A DNA stretch of 41,437 nucleotides from Chitinophagaceae bacterium UBA2789 (GTDB lineage Bacteria; Bacteroidota; Bacteroidia; Chitinophagales; Chitinophagaceae). The notes beneath the pieces were generated by a model that saw only the letters and a program-made list of their open reading frames with translations, was not told the DNA's origin and did not search any database. This document shows positions 6,239-15,392 of this stretch, in pieces. The first letter of the stretch is position 1. Every line of letters begins with the position of its first letter. Location: contig DEHX01000076.1 of assembly GCA_002352145.1 (NCBI GenBank), forward strand, positions 1-41,437, in the 5' to 3' direction. A program made the translations under genes and the position numbers.

Positions 6239-9208
6239 CTAATTAACTAATTCAAGTCCCCAATCCTTGCCCTTCTTTATGGCAGGCACTCCTTCTACAA
6301 TCCATTTAGGAGGTTTCTCACCTTTTAGAAGCCAGTCAAAATATTGTTGTTCACGGATGGATATATCTTTCTGGTTTTTTCTTTCCCTTAGATTATGTGC
6401 CTCGCCATTATAATTTAGCATCCAGACCTGCTTGCCAAGGCGGCGCATGGCAGTAAACATCTCTATTCCCTGGTACCAGGGCACCGCTCCGTCTGCATCA
6501 TTGGCCATGATCACCAAAGGGGTTTTTACTTTAGGCAAATGAAATAACGGAGAGTTCTCGATATAAAGATTAGGTTTTTCCCATAATGTGGCGCCAATGC
6601 GGCTTTGTGTTTTTTCATACTGAAACTGCCGGTTTACCCCGCTTTCCCAGCGAATACCGCCATAGGCGCTGGTCATATTGGCCACCGGCGCACCGGCCCA
6701 TGCTGCCTTGAACATATTCGTCATGGTGATCAGCTGTGCCACCTGTATACCCCCCCAGCTTTGCCCCTGTATACCAATATTCTTTGCATCGATCCATTTT
6801 TGTTTGGCAAGATCCTGTGCGGCACTTACCACATAGTCATAAGCACTTTTTGCAGGATGTCCGATCGTATAACGGATATCTGGTGAGAATACCACATAAC
6901 CCCTGCTGACAAAAAATGAAATGTTCAGCCTGCTGCCGGTTGGTGTTGGTGGTATATAATCATGCAGATCATTGGAATGTGTCTCATAGAAGTAAAGGAT
7001 CAAAGGATATTTTTTGGAAGGATCAAAATCCTCCGGCTTATACAAAATACCCTCCGACATTTTGCCATTAAAGGCTTTCCATTTGTATAATTCAGCAGTG
7101 CCCCAGTTGTATTCCTTTTGCTGAGGATTGATAGATGATAGTTGAATCGCTTTTTCAATTGTGTTGGGAATAAGTTTATCGACATATAAATCCGGGGCCT
7201 TTGTATATGACTCCCGGGTATATAACAAAACATCAGCATTTCTGGCTTTCTTTATTTGGCCGAAAGTAAATGCCCCACTTTCCACCTGTTCAAATGATAA
7301 CCAGTCTTTAAATGTAGATTCAATTAACTCTTCCGATTTAGTTTTCTCATCGAAAAGCCTGTAATAAATATTCTCTCCGGGCTTAAGGTATCTGGCTTCA
7401 TTGTCTGTTTGCACAAACCTAATTCTTGTTTTTCCACTCCTCCCGATACCTGTAATATTCAACGGATCAAACGTTGATATCATGTTGCATTTCCAAACAT
7501 CATACCTGTCGTACAGATATACAGATGAATCACCCTCATGCCATCCCATCACCCCATATGGAGGGGGATCATTCGGCGTATCATGCTCTTCATTCCAAAG
7601 AGGGAATTTTATTTTCTGGGAAATATTGCGGGTACCAGTTCCATCCCAGGCAAAATAGTGGCGGGCCTTGCTGTCGTACCACATAATGTACCTGCCTGTG
7701 GGAGAAATATATTGAGGTGTAATAATTCCCTGTAAATCCTTTTTCACCAACTGACGGCTGCCGTCATTTACATTAATGGCATAAATATCTTTTTTAGTAT
7801 TGCCCGCCCACTGGCTTTCTATACGCTTGCCATAATCTGTCACCCCCACAAACTGGTCGCCGTCACCTTCATTGGCAGGATAAATAGTTGGCAGATCAAC
7901 CGAACCAAGCTGATGTAACTCATTTCTGTCAAAATGATAAACAGCCAGGTAATTGGTTTGCAAATCTCTTTGTAAGCGGAATAATTGTACCGTTTGTAAA
8001 TAATCATCATTATAATGCCAGATATCCAGCTTTACCTGGTCCATTTCAACCAGTGAAGTATCCTTGGGAGGTTGTATAGGAGCCGTACCAAAAAACAGGC
8101 GATTGCCTGATTTGCTAAAACTCAGGTTGCCATACTCACTAATGGTCATACCCAGTTTCATACCCACCGAATTTTTATCGGCCAGTAGTCGGGCACTGTC
8201 CATTCCTGATTGATGATACCAGATTCTGTAGAATTTCTGCAATTCTTTTGGCCGGGCATCCCGTTCTGCCAGGTAGGCCACTTGTGAACCATCTTCTGAG
8301 AAACTAAAATTTTTGAACTCATTCCCTCCTTTGCTCAATACAGTTGTTTTGGATTGGTTCAGATCGTACAAAACAACGGATAGCTTGCTGAGAGAATCTT
8401 TAGGATTCTTAGCTTGCTCCATCAGCAACTTGCCTCCCGTTTTACTGAAATAGTATTCTAACACATTATTGAATACTTTTTCCTGGCCGTTTGTAAGGTT
8501 ACGTAGCACCAGGTCAGTGCCTGCATCGGAAGTGCCGCCGGCGGGCTCATCTCCTTCCGCATCTTTTTCATCTTCTGCCACAAAACCTATTTCTTCATCT
8601 GCTCCATCTCTTTTCTTCCTCTTTTTCTCAGGCATAGTTTGTATCACCTGCTGCAGCGAATCAATTACCTTATTCAGACTATCAGCTATTTTTTTATCCG
8701 GTGATTCAGGTTTCTTTTTTTCCTGTTCTTTTTTCTCCGGGGTTTTTTCCAAATGATAAGCTACCCACCCGGCTTCCTTTTCTGGAACTTTATATCCTTT
8801 CACTTTTGACACTTTCCAAACACTGTCTTTTCCCAGTTCTACAATTGCAAAAGAATCTTTGGGCATATCGTCTGTTCTTTTCTTCTTTATCCTTGCCTCT
8901 CTCGTTTCTTTAAAAAAAGGTTTGATACGGAAAATAGCGAAGCGGCTGTCTTCCGAAATCACTGCATTGTAGCCTCTTGCGATCGTTTTTTTATACTGCC
9001 CATCCGATGACTGGATTACCAGTTCGTTATCACCTTCCTGCGGATCGATGGTATAAACCACCCATCTTCCGTCGTTACTGATCATCCGCTCGCCGATGCG
9101 CTGCCAGCCATCATAAACGGAATGATCAAGGGGCTTTTTTTGGGCAAAAACAAATACTACCGGTAGCAGGTAGATCAAGAATAACAGAGCCTTCTTTTCC
9201 ATAAGCAT
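6239..9208 (-). CDS. Secreted prolyl-oligopeptidase-family serine peptidase (S9)
   Basis: Exported S9-family alpha/beta-hydrolase peptidase of 989 residues. Residues 1-22 are a signal peptide (LFLIYLLPVVFVFAQ). A beta-propeller-like region occupies most of 25-720. The C-terminal hydrolase domain holds the triad: Ser817 in GIQGQSWGGIQ, Asp906 in NDADGAVPWYQG and His938 in NYNGEAHNLRER. Such enzymes cleave short peptides, often after proline or alanine, in the periplasm. Residues about 154-225 form a strongly charged Lys/Glu/Asp-rich insert (KTPEKKEQEKKKPESPDKK, later DEKDAEGDEPAGG) not needed for the fold. The second Met, two codons on, is an equally possible start. Divergent from the TonB-dependent receptor gene, with which it may share a peptide-utilisation role (inference). 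Confidence 0.92.
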   Translation of the reverse strand: MLMEKKALLFLIYLLPVVFVFAQKKPLDHSVYDGWQRIGERMISNDGRWVVYTIDPQEGDNELVIQSSDGQYKKTIARGYNAVISEDSRFAIFRIKPFFKETREARIKKKRTDDMPKDSFAIVELGKDSVWKVSKVKGYKVPEKEAGWVAYHLEKTPEKKEQEKKKPESPDKKIADSLNKVIDSLQQVIQTMPEKKRKKRDGADEEIGFVAEDEKDAEGDEPAGGTSDAGTDLVLRNLTNGQEKVFNNVLEYYFSKTGGKLLMEQAKNPKDSLSKLSVVLYDLNQSKTTVLSKGGNEFKNFSFSEDGSQVAYLAERDARPKELQKFYRIWYHQSGMDSARLLADKNSVGMKLGMTISEYGNLSFSKSGNRLFFGTAPIQPPKDTSLVEMDQVKLDIWHYNDDYLQTVQLFRLQRDLQTNYLAVYHFDRNELHQLGSVDLPTIYPANEGDGDQFVGVTDYGKRIESQWAGNTKKDIYAINVNDGSRQLVKKDLQGIITPQYISPTGRYIMWYDSKARHYFAWDGTGTRNISQKIKFPLWNEEHDTPNDPPPYGVMGWHEGDSSVYLYDRYDVWKCNMISTFDPLNITGIGRSGKTRIRFVQTDNEARYLKPGENIYYRLFDEKTKSEELIESTFKDWLSFEQVESGAFTFGQIKKARNADVLLYTRESYTKAPDLYVDKLIPNTIEKAIQLSSINPQQKEYNWGTAELYKWKAFNGKMSEGILYKPEDFDPSKKYPLILYFYETHSNDLHDYIPPTPTGSRLNISFFVSRGYVVFSPDIRYTIGHPAKSAYDYVVSAAQDLAKQKWIDAKNIGIQGQSWGGIQVAQLITMTNMFKAAWAGAPVANMTSAYGGIRWESGVNRQFQYEKTQSRIGATLWEKPNLYIENSPLFHLPKVKTPLVIMANDADGAVPWYQGIEMFTAMRRLGKQVWMLNYNGEAHNLRERKNQKDISIREQQYFDWLLKGEKPPKWIVEGVPAIKKGKDWGLELVN

Positions 9209-9280
9209 TAAATAATCAGGGGCAACAAGTTAAAGCAAACAAATCAATTAGTTGGCTGTTATTTGAATAGATTTACTTAT

Positions 9281-11722
9281 ATGAAGAAAATATTTACTAT
9301 TTGCCTCGGTCTTTTGTTCATTTTAGATACTGATGCACAAAATTCCGGGTCTCTAACTGGTACTGTTACGGACAAAAACCTGCTGAATACTTTGAGCGGA
9401 GTATCTGTAGAACTGGTCGGAGCCGGAAAAGGAACAATGACAGACAGTTCCGGCAAGTTTCGTATCACAGGTATTACTCCTAAAAGCTATTCAATACGTT
9501 TTACCTCAGTTGGCTATAATGAGGTCTTATTGTACAATATCGTTGTTACATCCGGAAATGAGATCAACCTTTCGGTACAAATGGAAGCAGCCATTACCAA
9601 ACTGGAAGATGTTGTTATCAAAAGTTCCCGTCGCACAGCCCTTGCAGCCAGCCTCGAAACACCTCTCAGCGTACAAAGGCTGACAACAGAAGAAATACGC
9701 AGCAATCCCGGTGGGAATTTTGATATTTCAAGGGTGATCCAGGCCTTACCGGGAGTGAGCGGTACAGCCGGAAGTGTGGGCGGCTATCGAAATGACATCA
9801 TAATCCGTGGCGGGGCACCCAATGAAAACGTATATTACCTTGATGGCATTGAAATCCCTGTGATCAACCACTTTGCCACACAGGGAAGTGCCGGGGGCCC
9901 AACAGGAATATTAAATGTAAGTTTCCTGGAAGATGTAAAACTGAGTTCTTCTGCTTTTGATGCCCGTTTTGATAATGCCCTGTCTTCTGTATTTCAATTC
10001 AGACAGAGAAACGGTAATCCCAATACCTTCCAGGGAAATGTACGGTTAAGCGCCACAGAACTGGCGGGTACTTTTGAAGGACCACTATCCAGGAATACTA
10101 CTTTTCTTGCCTCTGCAAGAAGGTCTTATCTGCAATTGTTGTTTAAAGCTATTGATCTGCCCATACGGCCCAGCTACTGGGACTTCCAATATAAGGTAAC
10201 CCACAAGCTGGATAAGAAAACCACACTGACATTGATCGGTGTGGGAGCCATTGACGATTTTACTTTTGCAGCACCCAAAGATGCCACACCGGAAAAACTA
10301 TATATCCTGGATGCTACTGCTCCCATACATCAATGGAACTACACCATTGGCGCCAGTTTAAGAAGGCAAATAAAAAATGGGTTTTGGAACCTGGCATTGA
10401 GCCGTAATATGTTTGATAATGAGATTGAAAAATTCGATGATAATGATGAGGGTAATGAAGCCAAAAGGCGCCTCGGGATTTTTTCACAGGAGATAGAAAA
10501 TAAACTCCGCTTTGATGTAAACAAGACGATAAAGGGCTGGAAAATTGCATACGGAGCAATGACACAGTACGTAAAAAGCAATAACAATAATTTCAAAAGA
10601 CTTCGCAAAGAATTAACCGATCAGAATGGCAACGTAATACAACCTGAACTGGCCGTTCGTTATAAATCTGATATTAATTTCTGGAGATTTGGAGCTTTTG
10701 CACAGGTGAGTAAACGATATTTTGACGACCGTTTAGGTATCAGTGCCGGGCTGCGCACCGACATGAACAGTTTTACCACTGACGGAATGAATCCGCTTCC
10801 TGCTATTTCACCCCGCATCAGTGTTTCCTATGTGCTGGCGGATAAATGGACATTGAATGCATCAGTTGGCAGTTATGCCAAAATACCAACCTATACTATT
10901 CTCAGCTTCCGTAATAACAACGGCGCACTTGCTAATGAGGATGCTGACTATACCCGTAGCATGCACTATGTGTTGGGTACAGAATTTTTACCCAACAATA
11001 CTACCCGCTTCACACTGGAGGGTTTTTATAAACGATACAGCCGGGTACCAGTATCGGTAAGGGATGGCATTTCACTGGCAAACCTGGGTGGCGATTTTGG
11101 TGTCATCGGCAATGAAGATGTTGTTTCGAATGGGGATGGAACAACTTACGGCTTCGAGTTTTTTGCTCAGCAAAAACTTACTAAACGCTTTTTTGGTACT
11201 TTCTCCTATACTTATTTCGTCAGCAAGTTCAGCGGTGTAAACGGTAAAGAAATCTCCAGTGCATGGGATAACAGGCACCTGCTATCGTTCATCTGGGGTT
11301 ATAAATTCAATAAGAACTGGGAACTGGGTTTAAAATTCAGATACCAGGGCGGCGCCCCCTTTACGCCGTTTGATATGCCTGCATCCCAGTTAAACTACCT
11401 GACCTTTGGTACCGGTATTTTAGATTACAGACAGTTGAATACTGACAGGCTCGGCGCATTTCATGCCAGCGACATTCGAATTGATAAGAAATGGAATTTT
11501 CGAAAAATCACCCTCGATCTGTTTTTAGATATAACCAACTGGTACAATGCTAAAAGCCCTGCTTTCCCGCAATATACATTTAGAAGGAATGCAGATAACA
11601 CAGCATTTGTAACCACCGATGGCCAGCCAATACAGCAAAATGGGTCTAACGCTATTCCGTTTATTCTGACAAATGATGATGCCAGTGTGATACCCACCAT
11701 CGGTTTCATCATAGAGTTTTAA
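9281..11722 (+). CDS. TonB-dependent outer-membrane receptor with CarboxypepD_reg-like N-terminus
   Basis: TonB-dependent receptor of 813 residues that imports an unidentified ligand across the outer membrane. The frame also opens at a TTG (9263), but the ATG at 9281 gives a clean signal peptide (MKKIFTICLGLLFIL, cleavage after DTDA) and is preferred. A carboxypeptidase-regulatory-like domain follows (GSLTGTVTDKNLLNTLSGVS to SVGYNEVLL, about residues 24-105). The plug domain is next, with VIIKSSRR and IIIRGGAPNENVYYLDGIEI. The rest is a 22-strand-type barrel ending in PTIGFIIEF with the terminal Phe needed for assembly. It has no SusD partner and is not SusC-like in length. Divergent from the S9 peptidase; its stop overlaps that of the convergent methyltransferase by 4 bases. 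Confidence 0.92.
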   Translation: MKKIFTICLGLLFILDTDAQNSGSLTGTVTDKNLLNTLSGVSVELVGAGKGTMTDSSGKFRITGITPKSYSIRFTSVGYNEVLLYNIVVTSGNEINLSVQMEAAITKLEDVVIKSSRRTALAASLETPLSVQRLTTEEIRSNPGGNFDISRVIQALPGVSGTAGSVGGYRNDIIIRGGAPNENVYYLDGIEIPVINHFATQGSAGGPTGILNVSFLEDVKLSSSAFDARFDNALSSVFQFRQRNGNPNTFQGNVRLSATELAGTFEGPLSRNTTFLASARRSYLQLLFKAIDLPIRPSYWDFQYKVTHKLDKKTTLTLIGVGAIDDFTFAAPKDATPEKLYILDATAPIHQWNYTIGASLRRQIKNGFWNLALSRNMFDNEIEKFDDNDEGNEAKRRLGIFSQEIENKLRFDVNKTIKGWKIAYGAMTQYVKSNNNNFKRLRKELTDQNGNVIQPELAVRYKSDINFWRFGAFAQVSKRYFDDRLGISAGLRTDMNSFTTDGMNPLPAISPRISVSYVLADKWTLNASVGSYAKIPTYTILSFRNNNGALANEDADYTRSMHYVLGTEFLPNNTTRFTLEGFYKRYSRVPVSVRDGISLANLGGDFGVIGNEDVVSNGDGTTYGFEFFAQQKLTKRFFGTFSYTYFVSKFSGVNGKEISSAWDNRHLLSFIWGYKFNKNWELGLKFRYQGGAPFTPFDMPASQLNYLTFGTGILDYRQLNTDRLGAFHASDIRIDKKWNFRKITLDLFLDITNWYNAKSPAFPQYTFRRNADNTAFVTTDGQPIQQNGSNAIPFILTNDDASVIPTIGFIIEF

Positions 11723-12585
11723 TCTTTGGATAATTTTTGACCTGTAAATAAACCATATTGCCAAAGCCATTTTTTCAGGCCCTTGTACTGATATTTACAG
11801 GCAATAATATTTTTCTTTTGAAATTCGGTAGCCGGCCGGGAAAAATTTATTTTTTTCCAAAGCAAATAGAGGCTAGCCAGAAAATAAAATCGGTACAGTC
11901 TTCTTGATGAGTGGGATGCTTGTTTAGATATGTTCTGATAGGTAATATCTTTAAAACCAGCATCATTCATGAACTGCCTGAATCTTTCCGGTGTTTCCAG
12001 GTAATTCACCTGCCATCCTTCCAGCCATTTTCGGATGACAGTATTGTTATTGTTTTCAAACACTGAAACAAATCCATCAGCCACCACCAGCCGTCCACCT
12101 GGTTTCAGCAAACGGTAAGCCTCCTTAATGAATAGTTCTTTATCATCTGCATAGCAAATACTTTCGCAGCCCCAAACCACATCAAAACTGGCATCAGGAA
12201 AATCAGTGGCTGTATAATTCATTATCTTAAAATCAACCAGGTCGCTGACTCCTTTCTTCTTTGCATTTTCTGTGGCATGACTTGCCTGCCTTTCGCTCAA
12301 AGTAATGCCGGTAACTTTGCAACCAAGCAGGGAAGCAAGGAAGATGCTGCTGCCTCCCACCCCGCTACCGGCATCCAATACCCGGTCAGAGGGCTTTATA
12401 TCGGCCGCCTTCATCATCACTTCATTCATTCGTATCAGTGATTCGGGAAATGACCTTACCTGCTCATCCCAATACCCATAATGAATAGCAAGGCTGTTTT
12501 TCAGATCCCAGGAATCTTTGTAAGCATTCTCCGTGTCACGGTAATAATCAATTATTTTTTGATGATATTCACTCGGCTGCATCAT
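11719..12585 (-). CDS. SAM-dependent class I methyltransferase
   Basis: Rossmann-fold methyltransferase of 288 residues. Motif I is RVLDAGSGVGGSSIFLA (SAM-binding glycine loop), followed by the acidic-loop region KVTGITLSERQASHA. Post-motif sequences FDVVWGCESICYADD and LLKPGGRLVVADGF are typical of the Methyltransf_11/25 families that include sterol and tocopherol methyltransferases. The long N-terminal segment NSLAIHYGYWDEQVRSFPES resembles the small-molecule or lipid methyltransferases of that group, so the acceptor is probably a hydrophobic metabolite, but this is inference. The gene starts inside the last codons of the upstream EamA transporter gene (17-base overlap), which implies co-transcription and perhaps translational coupling. 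Confidence 0.85.
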   Translation of the reverse strand: MMQPSEYHQKIIDYYRDTENAYKDSWDLKNSLAIHYGYWDEQVRSFPESLIRMNEVMMKAADIKPSDRVLDAGSGVGGSSIFLASLLGCKVTGITLSERQASHATENAKKKGVSDLVDFKIMNYTATDFPDASFDVVWGCESICYADDKELFIKEAYRLLKPGGRLVVADGFVSVFENNNNTVIRKWLEGWQVNYLETPERFRQFMNDAGFKDITYQNISKQASHSSRRLYRFYFLASLYLLWKKINFSRPATEFQKKNIIACKYQYKGLKKWLWQYGLFTGQKLSKD

Positions 12586-13462
12586 GAGTCAGTTTTCGTT
12601 CTACTCTAATTAATATGATCACATGGGCGATCAGCGCTGCTGCAATAACAGCGAATCCTATATAAAATCCTTTTCCGAGATACTTGTTCTCATTGTACAC
12701 AGCAAAAGCCAGCAAAATACCATATACCGGCTCCAGGTTATAAGTAAGATTAACTGTAAAAGCCGATAATCGTTTCAATGCGTTCGCTGAAAGTTGAAAG
12801 GCAATAACAGAACAAAACCAGGCCAGCACCAGCAGCCAGCCTATATTTTCCCAATTGGGGAAAAAACTTTCCGTAGGAAATTTTTGAAGATAAAAAGGCA
12901 ATAACACAGACAGTACCAAAAATCCACCAGTTTGCTGCCAGGTTAGCATAGTTTCTACATTAATGCGTTTCAGGAATTCCCTGTTATAGATTGGGAACAA
13001 GGATGCCAAGACAGCTGAAATAATTCCTATAATGATCCCGGTCTTAAATTGAGTATCAAAATGAAAAATGATATAAATACCTGATAAAGTAACCAGGCCC
13101 AGCAGCAGTTCTACCCAATTGATTCTTTTCTTCAAAATCAGGGGCTCAAACAAGGCCGTAAAAAAACTGATAGCTGAAAAACAAACCAGCGCTACTGACA
13201 CATTAGAATACTTGATAGAGCCATAAAAAGTAACCCAGTGCATCGCTGCAATAAAACCTACTGCAGTTATTTTCAGAATATCGTTTACAGGTATTTTTTG
13301 AATTCTTTTCAGCCAACCAAATAACAACCACATAGTAAGAGCTGTAATCAAAAGCCTGTACCAAACAATCATCCCTTCATTCAGGGTAATAAGACGACCC
13401 AGTATACCCGTAAAACCGGCCAGGAAAACAGCAATATGTAATTGAAGAAAGGCCCTTTTCAT
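12569..13462 (-). CDS. EamA/DMT-family membrane transporter
   Basis: Integral inner-membrane protein of 297 residues with about ten hydrophobic segments in two EamA repeats. The first repeat starts at LHIAVFLAGFTGILGRLITL and the second near GIIIGIISAVLASLFPIYNR. Length and pattern are those of drug/metabolite transporters, which usually export amino acids, nucleobases or other small metabolites; the substrate cannot be read from the sequence. A basic C-terminal tail (IRVERKLTHDAAE) follows the last membrane helix. It is the first gene of a two-gene unit with the overlapping methyltransferase gene, so the exported compound could be the methylated product (speculative). Confidence 0.88.
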   Translation of the reverse strand: MKRAFLQLHIAVFLAGFTGILGRLITLNEGMIVWYRLLITALTMWLLFGWLKRIQKIPVNDILKITAVGFIAAMHWVTFYGSIKYSNVSVALVCFSAISFFTALFEPLILKKRINWVELLLGLVTLSGIYIIFHFDTQFKTGIIIGIISAVLASLFPIYNREFLKRINVETMLTWQQTGGFLVLSVLLPFYLQKFPTESFFPNWENIGWLLVLAWFCSVIAFQLSANALKRLSAFTVNLTYNLEPVYGILLAFAVYNENKYLGKGFYIGFAVIAAALIAHVIILIRVERKLTHDAAE

Positions 13463-13474
13463 CAGGCCTGCAAA

Positions 13475-13514
13475 CTAAGTAAAAGAGAGAATAAACAATG
13501 GGTTATTTGCTCTC
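13475..13514 (-). terminator. Probable intrinsic terminator of the glycosyltransferase gene
   Basis: Read on the minus strand, GAGAG (two-base bulge) AATAA pairs with TTATTCTCTC around an 8-base loop and is followed by TTTTACTTAGTTT. The stem overlaps the last codons of the glycosyltransferase gene and ends before the EamA gene start at 13462. This separates the two genes despite their 40-base spacing. Confidence 0.45.
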
Positions 13515-14306
13515 TGCCAGCACCTCACCGGTTTTTTGTTCTTTGGCTACGGAAGTAAGTTGTTCTGAGTTCTTTACTCTTTTGCGGTAGTTAGTAAAAA
13601 GGCTATGCCAGCGAAGTTTCAATACACCAAGGATTCCTTCCTTAACAATACCCTTATTCATTTTAGATGTTCCGTAGGTGCGATCCTGGAAAATGATGGG
13701 TACTTCTTTTATTTTAAAACCGAGTTTCCATGCCGCAAATTTCATTTCAATCTGGAAAGCATAGCCCACAAAACGGATCTCATCAAGGTTAATGGTTTCT
13801 AAGACTTCCTTTTTATAACAAACAAAACCTGCAGTAGGATCTTTTACCGGCATCCAGGTAATCATCCGGGTATAAAAAGAAGCCCCCTTTGATAAAGCAA
13901 TCCTGTTTTTAGGCCAGTTTACGACCCCACCCCCTTTGGTATAGCGGGAACCAATGGCCACATCTGCACCCTGATGTTTACAGGCATGATACAGGCGGGG
14001 AAGGTCTTTGGGATTGTGCGAAAAATCTGCATCTATTTCGAATATGAACTGATAGTTCCTGCTGATAGCCCATTTAAATCCATGGATATAGGCAGTGCCC
14101 AGACCCAGTTTCCCGGTTCTTTCTTCGATAAATAACTGGCCGGAAAATTTGGGCTGCAGATCTTTTACTATTTGTGCAGTACCATCTGGTGAGCCATCAT
14201 CAATAACAAGTATGTGAAACCCTTCATTCAGGTTGAAAATAGCATGAAGGATACTGGTAATGTTTTCCTTCTCATTATACGTCGGTATGATAACTAACTT
14301 TTCCAA
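13503..14306 (-). CDS. Polyprenol-phosphate mannosyltransferase-like glycosyltransferase (GT2, DPM1-like)
   Basis: GT2 glycosyltransferase resembling dolichol/polyprenol-phosphate mannose synthase: it transfers a sugar from a nucleotide donor to a polyprenol phosphate at the cytoplasmic face. The signature KLVIIPTYNEKENI opens the protein; LVIDDGSPDGT and FEIDADFSHNPKDLP (DxD-type metal site) follow, then IGSRYTKGGGVVNWPKNR and DPTAGFVCYKK. There is no C-terminal membrane segment, so it is the short soluble DPM1 form (267 residues). No ATG precedes the domain: two TTG codons, at 14324 and 14306, are the candidate starts. I chose 14306 because it places the first strand at residue 3, as in relatives. 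The sugar is not proven to be mannose. Confidence 0.9.
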   Translation of the reverse strand: MEKLVIIPTYNEKENITSILHAIFNLNEGFHILVIDDGSPDGTAQIVKDLQPKFSGQLFIEERTGKLGLGTAYIHGFKWAISRNYQFIFEIDADFSHNPKDLPRLYHACKHQGADVAIGSRYTKGGGVVNWPKNRIALSKGASFYTRMITWMPVKDPTAGFVCYKKEVLETINLDEIRFVGYAFQIEMKFAAWKLGFKIKEVPIIFQDRTYGTSKMNKGIVKEGILGVLKLRWHSLFTNYRKRVKNSEQLTSVAKEQKTGEVLAESK

Positions 14307-14328
14307 ATAAGTATATCTGAGCAACTAA

Positions 14329-14345
14329 TTTACGATAATCGTAAA
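14329..14345. promoter_or_regulatory. Perfect 17-bp dyad upstream of the glycosyltransferase gene
   Basis: TTTACGATAATCGTAAA is an 8-bp perfect inverted repeat around a single central A. It lies 22 bases upstream of the preferred TTG start (4 bases upstream of the alternative one) and 40 bases past the exonuclease stop. The one-base centre suits a protein-bound operator better than an RNA hairpin, but a 6-bp stem with a 5-base loop is also possible. Confidence 0.4.
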
Positions 14346-14385
14346 AGATGGCATGTTAAAAAATGGTCAGTGGCAGAAAAACGCA

Positions 14386-15153
14386 TTATCCCTTTTTCAA
14401 CATCGTACGGGTATATATCTCGGTAAGTTTTTGCTTGGTATGCTGTGGAAAATCACCCTTCATCATCCAATCGTAGTATTGTGGTTCAGATTTTAATACA
14501 TCTGCCACCGGCCTGCCTTTGTATTTACCGAAATTAAATACTTCAGTTCCGTTTTCCAATACAAACCGACGGGCAAAATCAACGATCTGGTCTTCCCCAA
14601 TTGTTTTAAGGATTGACTCAACTGTATTGCCTAACTCAGGGTAGCGGGAAACCTGTGCCTCTAATATTTCATGAGTAGCGGATGCATCTACTTCTGCACT
14701 ATGGGCCCCATCCAGATTCTTATTGCAATAAAACTTATAAGCTGCACCTAAAGTACGGGGCTCCATTTTGTGAAAAATATTTTGAACATCAAGCAACTTC
14801 CTGTTCTTCATGTCAAAATCTACCTGTGCCCTCAAAAACTCCTCCATCAGCAGAGGTATATCGAAACGATTTGAGTTATAACCAGCAATGTCACATCCGT
14901 CCAGTACCTGTTTCAATTCCTGGGCGACTTGCCTGAAAGTAGGCGCATCCTTCACCATTTCATCTGTAATTCCATGTACGTCACTGGCACCTTTGGGAAT
15001 CGGCATTTCCGGGTTTACCAGTTTTCGCTTTACGATACGGGTACCGTCTGTAAGTATCTTGACAATGGCAATTTCTACAATTCTGTCGGTACCCAGGTTG
15101 ATACCGGTCGTTTCAAGGTCAATAAAGGCAAGGGGCTTTTTCAGTTGAAGCAT
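14386..15153 (-). CDS. DnaQ-type 3'-5' exonuclease with C-terminal DUF3820-like domain
   Basis: DEDDh-family exonuclease of 255 residues, related to the DNA polymerase III epsilon subunit. Exo I is LAFIDLETTG (Asp12, Glu14), exo II is AGYNSNRFDIPLL, and exo III is HSAEVDASAT with the DEDDh histidine and aspartate. After the nuclease domain (1-180) a C-terminal stretch, FNFGKYKGRPVADVLKSEP and YYDWMMKGDFPQHTKQKL, resembles the small DUF3820/exonuclease-associated module. It is longer than a minimal epsilon subunit and lacks a clear clamp-binding tail, so a repair or RNA-processing role is as possible as proofreading. Preceded at 15194 by a near-consensus promoter element; downstream is the glycosyltransferase gene in the same direction. 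Confidence 0.87.
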   Translation of the reverse strand: MLQLKKPLAFIDLETTGINLGTDRIVEIAIVKILTDGTRIVKRKLVNPEMPIPKGASDVHGITDEMVKDAPTFRQVAQELKQVLDGCDIAGYNSNRFDIPLLMEEFLRAQVDFDMKNRKLLDVQNIFHKMEPRTLGAAYKFYCNKNLDGAHSAEVDASATHEILEAQVSRYPELGNTVESILKTIGEDQIVDFARRFVLENGTEVFNFGKYKGRPVADVLKSEPQYYDWMMKGDFPQHTKQKLTEIYTRTMLKKG

Positions 15154-15193
15154 TGGGTCAGTAGTTTCACTTATTTTTTAAAATAACCGGCCG

Positions 15194-15201
15194 TAAAGGT
15201 A
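15194..15201 (-). promoter_or_regulatory. Near-consensus -7 promoter element for the exonuclease gene
   Basis: On the minus strand the sequence is TACCTTTA, seven of eight to TAnnTTTG, about 40 bases before the exonuclease ATG at 15153. No convincing -33 element. Confidence 0.3.
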
Positions 15202-15328
15202 ATGGATTGACAGGTATTATTAAGCCGCTATTTTAGGCATGATTTTAAGGGTAAACCCAAAGACAACCAGATTGTTATGTTGGTAAAAGCCCCAGTAGGT
15301 TTACCACTCCTCTTTAATTATCACTTCC

Positions 15329-15336
15329 TATCTTTG
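15329..15336 (+). promoter_or_regulatory. Bacteroidota-type -7 promoter element for the small lipoprotein gene
   Basis: TATCTTTG is an exact TAnnTTTG match, 57 bases before the ATG at 15393. The upstream -33 region has only a weak TTTA at 15300-15303. Confidence 0.5.
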
Positions 15337-15392
15337 CACATATAAAATAATTGAAATCAATTTTCGTTATTCACCTATAACATCCACTATAT

